From the NCBI GenBank assembly GCA_964551295.1, contig CAZKDJ010000089.1, positions 1 to 15,462 on the forward strand: a DNA stretch of 15,462 bases. Reading direction: 5' to 3'. Below the pieces are notes generated by a model. That model was given only the letters and a program-made list of their open reading frames with translations. It was not told the origin of the DNA and ran no database searches. The DNA comes from JAFGED01 sp964551295. Lineage in GTDB: Bacteria > Chloroflexota > Anaerolineae > B4-G1. The first letter of the stretch is position 1. Each line of letters opens with the position of its first letter. This document shows positions 7,541 to 15,462 of the stretch, piece after piece. A program made the position numbers and the translations under genes.

Positions 7541-10500
7541 ACGACAATCCATCCACTGGTAAAGGCCAACTTTTCCGCCGGGCCGCTGACCGGTCCCCAT
7601 CCCCTGATGGTCACCTTCGACAACGCTTCCAGCGGGGCCTCGACGTACGCGTGGGACTTTGGCGATGGCGGAACCAGCGCACTGGAGGATCCGGCACACG
7701 AGTACACCTACCCCGGCACCTACACGGTGACCCTGACGGCCAGCACACCGGCCCGGTCGGATACGCTGGAGCGTGTGGGTTACATCACCGTCGATGCCTT
7801 ACCGCCCGTCGCCGGCTTTGAATCGGCGCCGGCCGGCGGTGTCGTGCCGCTGACGGTGGCTTTTACCAACGCCAGCACGGGCGAGATTGGCGACTATTTA
7901 TGGGACTTTGGCGATGGGGCTTTCAGCGCATCGGAGAACCCGACGCACACTTATCTATCGGGGGGCGCGTACACGGTGACCCTCACGGCCACCGGACCCG
8001 GCGGCTGGGATACGTTCACGCGCACCAATTGCGTCACCGTCGGCGAGCCGCCCGAGGCGAGCTTTGAGGCGTCGCCGCGCGGCGGCCCCGCCCCGTTGAC
8101 GGTCGTCTTTAGCAACACGACCGCGGGCGAGGCGGGAACTTATGCGTGGGACTTTGGCGATGGCGGAACGGACGACGACGAGAACCCCTCATACACCTAC
8201 ACCCAGGTCGGCGTCTATACCGTCACACTCACGGCGAGCGGGCCCGGCGGCACGGACGCCTTCACCCGCACCGCCTACGTCGAGGTGCTGGGTGCCGACT
8301 TTGCGGCGGCGCCGCGCGGCGGGCCTGCCCCGCTGGAGGTGACCTTTACCGACGTGTTGAGCGAGGGCGTCCAAAGCCACACCTGGGACTTTGGCGATGG
8401 CACCTCCCCTCTGCAAGCGGGGGGGATTGAGGGGGGGCAAGTCACCCACACCTACACCCAAACCGGCGTCTACACGGTGACGCTGACCGTGGTCCGCGAT
8501 GGCTATACCTACGTCGAGACCAAACCCGCGTTCGTGTACGTGGGCGGCGCGGCGTTCACCGCTTCTCCGCAGACCGGCGAGGCGCCGCTGGAGGTGACCT
8601 TTACCGATGTGTACAGCGTCCCGGCCACCTACCGGGCGTGGGACCTTGGCGACGGCTCGCCGTTGGTGATGGACGTCGTCTCGACGACGCACACCTACGC
8701 GACCACCGGTGCCTATACGCCGACGCTGACGGTGGTGCGCGGTGGCCATACCTACACCCGCTCTGTGCCCAGTATGATCGTCGTCGCACAGGAGGCGTGC
8801 GTCACCAACACGACCTCGATCACCTGGTGGGATAGCCGCTTCCTGTACCGCCAGCCCCTGACCCTGAGCGTGAGCGCGCCGCTGGCGTACACGCCGGGCG
8901 TGACCCAGGTGGTGGCGGTGACGGTCGATACGCTGACGCCGATCACCGGGAGCCTGATGCTGCCCGGCGGCGAGGACCTGCGTGTGGTCTACGCGGACTG
9001 GGACAGTCCGAGCGACGGCGTCGTCTGGCGCGAGCTGCCGCGCCACGTCGAGGGGATGGTCGCGCCAACCACGACGGTCAGTTTTCCCTTGCAGGCCGGC
9101 ATCTCTGATACCGACACCGACTATTACGTCTACTACGGCAACCCCGCTCCCGGCGCGCCGCCGGAGCTGTACGCCGACGCGGGCGATGAATGGGAGGTGA
9201 CCACCTCCGGCACCTGGGCCGTCACGCCGACGGTGGCCTTTGCCGGCGACGTGCGCGCGGGCGTCGCGCCGCTGACGGTGACCTTCTTCAACCTGACCGA
9301 GCCCACGGACGACGTGGACCATTACTGGTGGCGTTTTGGCGATGGGATGAGCCACCTGGTGTACAACACGGAACCGATCTCTCACACCTACGCAGGCGGC
9401 GCATACACCGTCACCCTGGAGGCCGTTGCGGCCGGCGGGCAGGGCGTGTCCGCTGCCTGGGTCGCGGCCGTGCGGGTGATGGAGGACGTCTCGGACGACG
9501 TCACCGCCGAGGTGGGCGTGCGGGAGGAGCCGCTCTCGGTGGCCACGATCTGCGCCGGTGTGGACGCGCCGCAGACCTTTACCTCTGCCGATGGGCGTCT
9601 GTCGATCACTTTCCCGGCGGGCGCGGTCCAGGAGACGATCGTGGTCACCCACACGCCCCAGGCGATGGGCGCCATCGGCGTCGGGGCGCTGGCCTACTAT
9701 GACGTCAGCGCTGTAGAGTTGGATAGCGGCGCGCCGGTGACGACCTTTGCCGAGGACGTCGTCTTTGCGCTGCACTATGACGACTTTGGGGAGGAGGCGT
9801 GGCTGGAGCACACCATCGCCGCCTTTACGTGGGACGAGGCGGCCGAGGAATGGGAGTACGTGCCCACCACTGTGGATACTGTCAACAACTTGATCACCTA
9901 CCGCAAGAGTCACTTCTCGGAAGACATCACCACGCCTACCGGCAAGGGCACCGATGCCACACCCAGCGCCGTCAACGCGGCCCAGACGGACCTGTTCTCC
10001 GGCGCGGCCACCTGGTCCTACCCGTTGCACGTGCCGCCGGGGCCGGGCGGCTTGCAGCCCAGCCTGACCCTCTCGTACAACTCGCACCTGGTGGACACCA
10101 TGCAGACCGATTTCCAGAAGAGCGGTTGGGTGGGGTTGGGTTTTGGCCTCGAAGTGGGCTATGTGGAGATTGAGCCAGAGTACGAATTCTTGGGAGATAG
10201 TTATGCGCAAAGGGATGGGCGGCGATTGGTCGGTTTTGAGGCTTATCTATCGCTGAACGGCTCGCGCAGTAGGCTCGTCCGTAAGGGTGGGTGGTTCCCT
10301 GATGGAGGCACCGCGTTGGTTGCCCGTTACCGGCTGCAGCAGGATAGCTTTTTGCGCGTGGAGTTGAGGCAGGGGGGTGAAGCAAAAGGGCATGCAGCGA
10401 CCACATTCACATTCTACGATCCGGATGCCGGAGAGATGGTGCTTTCCAATCTCTACTGGCAGGTGACGACCAGGGAAGGCACGGTGTATACTTTTGGGCA

Positions 10501-13500
10501 TCAATCGGGCAGCGTCAAGGTCGATCTGATACCGTCGCGCCTTTGTGATGCTACTCGCAGTGAGTTTGTGTACTGGTGCCAGCTCGAACGCACGTGGGTA
10601 TCATACCCGGGGCAGGCCTATTTGGAGGAGATTGAGGACGTCTATGACAATACGGTTACCTTTTCGTACGAGAGTGGAGAGTATCGAGAAGTCGCGCTTT
10701 TCTACATCAACCCCGAGCTGCTTCCAAGTACAGTGCCTCAAGAAGAGAGGAAGTATTCAGATCGGGATTACTACACCCCTTATGTCCGTCTTGGAAAAAT
10801 CACCTATGGCGGATCTCGCGAGATAAGGTTTGTATATGGAGAGTCTCGATACGATTTGCCGCTAGATCCTCATTCGCAAATCGAGGCGGTGGTAGGGTCG
10901 GTTCGTGTGTACACCGGGTTGCTGACATCTGTGGTCGTGAGTGTCGACGGCGAGGACTTTTTAGAGTACGAGTTCGGGTACAAGCATCTCGAGGCAATTT
11001 CAATATGGGGCGACAAATACGAGCCGGTTCTCGAAAGCATCACCGTTCGTGGCAGAGATGAAGGGACCTGGGAATTCGAAGAAGTGGCGACGTTCGAATA
11101 CTATGAACCTACCTGGTGGGTGCATGGAGGCAACTTGCAACGCATCAAAGGGCAAGATGGCGGTGTGGTCACCTTCGAGTATGGCTGGCTCGATAACCAC
11201 GATCGGGTGACCCAGATCACGATGGAAGCACCAGAAGCAGAAGCAGAGCCGATCGTTCGCAGGTTCCTTGCGGATAAACGTTTCTTATATCCTGGGGAAT
11301 TCGAGTATGATTTTCTCTTCAACCAGGACGGCAAAGTCTGGCGGCGGAGCGAGGTCTGGACATTGGATGGTACCCCAGATAGCGCCGAAACAGCCACACG
11401 CTACTACTTTCACAAACCCTGTCGTGATCGCATTTGCTTCCCTCATACTCCGTTCGACGATGCCATTTCGCCGATGATGGGGCAACTGGACCGGGTGGAG
11501 GTCTATGATCGCAGTGATATTGCGATGATCACATTCGAGGGTTATGCTACGGCTGAACCCCTACCCTTTAGGAAGCCACTCAAATCCACCTGCTACGAGT
11601 ACGATCAGGACAAGTTCACCTTCACCGATCAAAACGTCTTCGTCGCACCCGAGAAGGTGACCACGGTGTACGGCGATTACTGCCACAAGTCGCCCGGGCA
11701 GGGCCTCGTCACCGAGTACGAGTACGATGGTTATGGCAACGTCACGCGAGTGACCGAGTATGGTGATCCAAATACTTCAGCCGATGATCGCCGCACCCGC
11801 ACCGACTATTCTCCTTATGGGCGGATACTCTCGCTGCCCGATCAACAGCTCACCTTCAGGCGGGAAGATGCTCCCGGCGAGATCATCTGGGCCGAGGTGG
11901 CACGGACGACGTACGACTATACCTGTCAACAGCGTGACGATCACCTGGTTCCCGTCGAGGTCACGACGACGCGACTCGATTACTCAGGCAATCACGCGAA
12001 TCTGGAAAGCACCGTGCACTACGACCGATATGGCAACGTCGACTGGACGCGGGATGGCAAAGGGAAGGAGACAGACTTTAACACCGTCGACGTCTCCGGT
12101 GACATTGCCAACATCCTGTACCAGACGGTCAAATACCCGCAGGTCGGTGGTGACGTCCTGTGGACGGAAACCACCTACGACCGGCGCTGGGGATACCCGA
12201 CGCGGGAGCAAGGCTTTAACGGCGAGATAGTCACCTACGACTATGATGCCTTCGGCCGCCTGGACCTGGTGAGCGGCGAGACGGTCAGGGTTGATCCCGA
12301 GTACTCTTACGACTCTGACGGTTTGACCATCGAGACCACGTACGGCGAAGGCGACGCCACGTACACCACCGTGGAAAAGTACAACGGCCTGGGCCAACTG
12401 GCGCGGACCTGGAGCGAGGACGAAGGCGTCGGCATAGCTGTCGATTACAAGTACGATAGGTTTGGGCGTCTAGTCGAGACATCTTTGCCCTACTATGGTG
12501 CTTCTGATGCTCCCAGTACGGCCAGTCTGTGGACGGTGACCACGTACGATGCACTGGGACGGCGCACGGTGATCACCTCCGCCGCCGGGACCCGCCAGTC
12601 GTTCAGCTATGGCTCCGGCCCGGGGGGGGACTCTGACGATTGGAAGATCATGACCTTTACCGACGAGGAGAACAATCAGACGATCTCCATCTACGATGGA
12701 CTGGGGCGCGTGACGGAGGTCACCGACCCCGCTATGCATGTTACCTACGAGTATGACGCGCTGGGCGGCTTGACCCGCGTTGCGACCTGGGATGGTGCGG
12801 CTCTCAGCAGCGAGACCGTCATGGCCTACGACAGCCTGGGCCGCATGATCGAGATCGACGACCCCGACATGGGCCTCTGGACGTACACCTACGACGCCAA
12901 CGGCAACCTGGAGACCGTGACCGACGCGCGGGCCTGCACCACCACGCTTTCGTACGACCCGTTGGACCGGTTAACGGGCAAGTCCTACAATGGAGAATGC
13001 GTTGGCTCGCCAGTGACCTATTCCTACGACGGCAGCGTGCTCAACCCGTTTGGCAAGGGGTATCGCACCGGCATGTTCGACGAGAGCGGCATGACGGCCT
13101 GGATCTATGATCAGCGCGGGCGGGTGGCCGAGGAGTGGAAGATCGTCGAGGATGGCGCGTCCGCCCAAGAGCGGTACATCACCAAGTTCACCTACGACCC
13201 GCTGGACCGGTTGGAGACCCTGACCTATCCCGACGGCGAGGTGGCGACCTACGGCTACGACGCTGCCGGACGGGTCAATAGCCTCGCCAGCCCTGGCGGG
13301 ACCTACCTGCAAAGCGCCATCTACGACGAGCTGGGGCAGCCGGACGAGATCGTCCTGGGGGACGGCGCGCTGACCATCAACCCCCGGTATTACACGAGTG
13401 GCGGGGACAGCACAAAGCCTCCGTTCGCGCTGCAATCCATCCAGGTCACGGGTGTGGGCGGCGACCTGCTCAATCTATCCGACTATATGTACCACGGCGA

Positions 13501-15462
13501 CGGCAACCTGCGCGAGCTGGCAGGTACCATCGGCGGCGGTTCGTCCACCGACGTGGAACTGGACTATGACTACAAACCCACGAACTGGCTGGACTATGCC
13601 GATAGGGTGATCGGCGGCGTGGACGAGGACCGGGATTACGACTATGACGACGCGACCGGCAGACTGATCCTCAAGGCCGGGCTGACCCTGGAATATGGGC
13701 CGGCCGGCTACCACGCGGCTACCGTCTCCCGGCCGGCGCACGCTCCCGGCCGGCTCACCGGCGGCGCGACCGATATCGTCTATGGCTACGACGCCAACGG
13801 CAACCGCACCATCCGCTACGACGGCGTCTATACCACCACGTACACCTACGATGGGGCGAACCGGCTGACGCAGGTGGCCCAGGAGACGGACCGCTGCGGT
13901 CCGCTGGATACCACCTTCATCTACGACGGCGACGGCGGCCAGGTGGTGCGCGATAGCATCCTGGCTCCCGTGCGCACCTCTGTGAGCGCGTTCTACGAGG
14001 TTGAGACCGGTATCTTGCGCCTCAGCAACCACCATGCCAGCTTGTCCTGGTACGGCGAGGGACCCTCGGCCGCCTCCGTCGATGATCGTCTCTACGCGGC
14101 CTGGGTCGGCGATGTGAGCGGGGCTTACCCGATTTGCACCGCCGGGGACGTCGGCGGCGACTGGCAAGCGCCGTCGTGCATCGACGCCGCCGGGGCCGAC
14201 GCAACCACCAGCCTGGACCTGGCGGCCTACGGGCAGGGGGGTGACGAACTGAATCTCGTCTGGTCGGTCGATACAGTGTGGGGCGCCGGCGGCGGCGAGC
14301 TGCGCTTTAGCCGCTCGGGAGATGGCGGCATCGTCTGGAGCACGCCGATCACCATCCCCCGCTACAGTTCAACTCTAACGAGTCGTGACGTCGAGCAGCC
14401 ACAGATCGCGGCCGACGGGAGCACGCTGCACGTCGTCTGGGCCGAAGAGATTTCGGAGCTTTATACCGACAACGGTTGGTGCGATGGATGCAAGCAAGTA
14501 TTCCACTTGAGCTCCGTTGATGGTGGAGTGACCTGGGTCGCGGATGACATCGAGACACTGGGCGATCCGGCGTACCCAGGGGGTGTCAAACTTGGTCGCG
14601 CGCAGCCGGATGTAGCTGTTGCGAATGGTATCGTGGGTGCAACCTGGATTATGAAAGAGGACAACCCGTCACCCACCGCGGGGGACGTGTACGTCCGGCG
14701 GAGGGTTGGCGGCTCCTGGGAGGAGGAGACGACGCTGATCTATGCGGGCGGCAACGCCCAGTGGCCGCGCGTCGCGGCTGGACCCGGTGGCTCGCTGCAC
14801 CTCGTCTGGTACGCCGGCAGCTATGGCTATGGTCATCTCTACTACTCCCACACCGGCAGCGGCGGCGGGTGGAGCGCGCCCCAGATCATTCCCTCCAGTG
14901 AGGGGAGCAGTCGCAGTCGGCACAGCATCAGCGTCAACGACGCCGGGCAGGTGTTCGTGACCTGGTCGACTGCCGAGGGCACGATGATGGCCGTCCGCAG
15001 CGGCGGATCCTGGTCCAGCCCCACGGAGTTTGCCCCGTACGCGGGCCAGACCGCGATGGCGGCGGGCGGGAGCGGGACGCCCCGCGTGCTGCTGGGGAGC
15101 GGCGACGCCGTGTACGAGGCGACCGGCGACGAACGCGTGAGCAAGCACTACGTCGCCGGGAGCCGCATCGCCACGCGCGTGGCGGGCGAGCTGTACTATA
15201 TCATCCCTGATCACCTGGGCTCGACCACCGTCGTCGCCGACGAGACGGGGGCCGAGGTGGGGCGCGCGATCTACGACCCCTACGGCGGGATACTGACCTC
15301 CACCATCCCCCTCACCGTGACCGACCGGCTCTTTACAGGCCAGCGCTGGGATGCTACAATAGGCTTGTACGACTATAACGCCAGGTTCTACGACCCCCAG
15401 ACGGGCACGTTCATCCAGCCCGACTCCATCGTGCCCGATCCGGGGAACCCCATCGCGTGGAA
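6702..15462 (+). CDS. Giant secreted PKD/SpvB-like/RHS-repeat protein, C-terminal part (open at both ends)
   Basis: I translated this frame codon by codon from 6704 to 15460 and found no stop: 2,919 complete codons. It has no start of its own. It opens mid-blade in the propeller (KLLASDGAAGDEFGHSVAI), completing the repeat cut by the gap, so it is the continuation of the preceding entry. Order: rest of the FG-GAP propeller to about 7540; PKDs near 7560-7793, 7802-8046, 8048-8290, 8294-8547 and 8549-8797; divergent DUF2341-like 8814-9180; PKD 9219-9485 (degenerate WRFGDG); ZU5-like 9575-9915; SpvB/TcB-like 9990-11700; YD/RHS repeats 11720-13960; sialidase-like propeller about 14012-15112; RHS core from about 15125. 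In the known RHS and Tc-toxin families the YD repeats build a hollow shell around a C-terminal toxin or effector. That tip, if present, is beyond the window. The exact product is unknown. Confidence 0.9.
7560..8797 (+). other. Five tandem PKD domains
   Basis: Five Ig-like PKD units of about 80 residues, each with a variant of PLxVxFxNxSxG, Y-x-WDFGDG and GxYTVTLTA. The core motifs are YAWDFGDGG, YLWDFGDGA, YAWDFGDGG, HTWDFGDGT and RAWDLGDGS; the last has Leu for Phe. Together with PKDs at 1708-1970, 2821-3077, 4309-4553, 4555-4802, 5893-6132 and 9219-9485 this makes eleven in the protein. PKD domains act as extended spacers or protein/glycan contacts in extracellular proteins. Confidence 0.9.
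8404..8437. repeat. G-run, hairpin-capable insertion within a PKD domain
   Basis: Within the fourth PKD of the tandem set, the DNA has CCCCTC (8406-8411) complementary to GAGGGG (8429-8434) and two runs of seven G. It encodes SPLQAGGIEGGQ, making the FGDG-to-HTY loop 15 residues against 9 in the PKD at 2821-3077. The base pattern resembles C/G-tract dispersed repeats seen between genes in some bacteria. A captured repeat is a guess. Confidence 0.35.
8814..9180 (+). other. Third, divergent DUF2341-like module
   Basis: It begins WWDSRFLYRQPLTL, continues with an LPGGEDLRVVYAD...VVWRELPRHVEG block and ends DTDYYVYYGNPAPGAPP. The order, the W-x-x-RFxYR opening and the YYGNP ending match DUF2341 domains 1 and 2 of the same protein, but identity is low. 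No ConA-like second half follows; a PKD domain comes next. Confidence 0.6.
9575..9915 (+). other. ZU5-like segment before the RHS part
   Basis: The run FTSADGRLSITFPAGAV, then a beta-rich stretch and YRKSHFSEDITTP, resembles the ZU5-like domain that often precedes SpvB/RHS regions in large secreted proteins. The assignment rests on the GxxxITFPAGAV motif and on position; it could be another beta-sandwich. Confidence 0.45.
9990..11700 (+). other. SpvB/TcB-like N-terminal shell segment
   Basis: The opening FSGAATWSYPLHVPPGPGG, then LQPSLTLSYNSHLVDTM and SGWVGLGFGL, is the hallmark of the SpvB/TcaC family: sugar-like PPGPGGLxPxLxLxYNS followed by GWxLGxG. The remaining about 500 residues are beta-rich with aromatic FxYY/FxYGW/YEYD pairs and lead directly into the YD repeats. 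In Tc toxins this segment begins the B part of the hollow B-C shell. Part of it (about 10150-11600) is notably poorer in GC than the DNA on both sides. Confidence 0.7.
11720..13960 (+). other. YD (RHS) repeat array
   Basis: About twenty YD-x-x-GR/N-type motifs are visible, among them YDGYGNVTRV, YDRYGNVDWT, YDAFGRLDLV, YDRFGRLVET, YDALGRRTVI, YDGLGRVTEV, YDSLGRMIEI, YDANGNLETV, YDPLDRLTGK, YDQRGRVAEE, YDPLDRLETL, YDAAGRVNSL, YDELGQPDEI, YDANGNRTIR and YDGDGGQVVR. These build the spiral beta-strand shell of RHS and TcC proteins. The spacing is uneven, about 20-25 residues in dense parts. Confidence 0.95.
14012..15112 (+). other. Sialidase-like (BNR/Asp-box) propeller inserted in the RHS region
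   Basis: About 367 residues without YD motifs interrupt the RHS region. There are two Asp-box motifs: SGDGGIVW at 14315-14338 and the canonical SVDGGVTW at 14513-14536, with weaker versions (TGSGGGWSAP, RSGGSWSSP) later. Six evenly alternating core strands are visible: LYAAWVGD, LNLVWSVD, LHVVWAEE, VGATWIMK, LHLVWYAG and VFVTWSTA. This suggests a six-bladed propeller. Asp boxes are structural, so this shows fold and not activity; I did not find a convincing sialidase arginine triad. A glycan-binding role is possible. Confidence 0.7.
15125..15462 (+). other. RHS core, C-terminal motif (cut by window end)
   Basis: The order VSKHYVAGSRIATR, LYYIIPDHLGSTT, YDPYGG, TGQRWDATIGLYDYNARFY and GTFIQPDSIVPDPGNP is the hallmark of the RHS-associated core domain. 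The usual next step, NxYxYVxNNPxxxxDPxG, and the variable C-terminal domain after it are not in the window. Confidence 0.95.

Noticed and set aside
8189..10210. Long open frame on the minus strand (673 codons)
   Set aside because: It lies opposite the PKD/ZU5 part of the giant gene, is rich in Arg, Gly and His as expected of an antisense shadow of GC-rich DNA, and shows no domain.
1..15462. Functional link between the CRISPR array and the giant gene
   Set aside because: Only adjacency supports it. The spacers show no evident match in the window, and a promoter separates the two units.
1..15462. tRNA, rRNA, insertion sequence or prophage
   Set aside because: I saw no cloverleaf, rRNA block, transposase or terminal inverted repeats with target duplications. 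The N-terminal part also lacks the PAAR motif of type VI-linked RHS proteins.

Overview
The window looks like a contig from an uncultured or thermophile-related bacterium, most plausibly a member of the Chloroflexota. This placement is an inference from gene style: a giant secreted PKD/DUF2341/RHS protein with an SpvB-like module beside a type I-E-like CRISPR array. No marker gene is present, so it is tentative. GC content is uneven, from about 42% to about 72% in individual 60-base lines that I counted.

Layout. Bases 1-148 are the leader-distal end of a CRISPR array: one 5'-clipped repeat and two full 29-bp repeats with two 33-bp spacers, type I-E by repeat shape. An imperfect 13-bp inverted repeat (150-190) follows directly, then AT-richer non-coding DNA. 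At 364-392 there is a near-consensus sigma-70-type promoter, followed by a leader of about 170 nt and a perfect AGGAGG ribosome-binding site (555-560).

From 568 to the end of the window there is in effect one gene. A 10-base run of N (6692-6701), which has a placeholder length, breaks it into two open frames: 568-6691 (2,041 codons) and 6702->15462 (2,919 complete codons, no stop in the window). Both halves of the break lie inside the same FG-GAP/VCBS-type beta-propeller, so I read them as one polypeptide of at least about 4,960 residues. In order it has: a signal peptide; a vestigial VCBS/FG-GAP repeat; two DUF2341 plus ConA-like modules (parts 99.4% identical in DNA) with a PKD domain between them; PKD; right-handed beta-helix 1; two PKDs; beta-helix 2; PKD; a DUF11-like domain; a predicted seven-bladed FG-GAP propeller containing the gap; five PKDs; a third, divergent DUF2341-like module; PKD; a ZU5-like segment; an SpvB/TcB-like segment; about twenty YD/RHS repeats; an inserted sialidase-like (BNR/Asp-box) propeller of about 370 residues; and the start of the RHS core motif, DHLGST...YDYNARFYDPQTG. 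The window stops just before the usual RHS core boundary, so any toxin-like C-terminal tip lies outside it.

How it may work (inference): an exported, very long stalk of beta-rich adhesion and carbohydrate-binding-type modules carries an RHS shell that probably encloses the unseen C-terminal domain. I see no functional link between the CRISPR array and the giant gene beyond adjacency.
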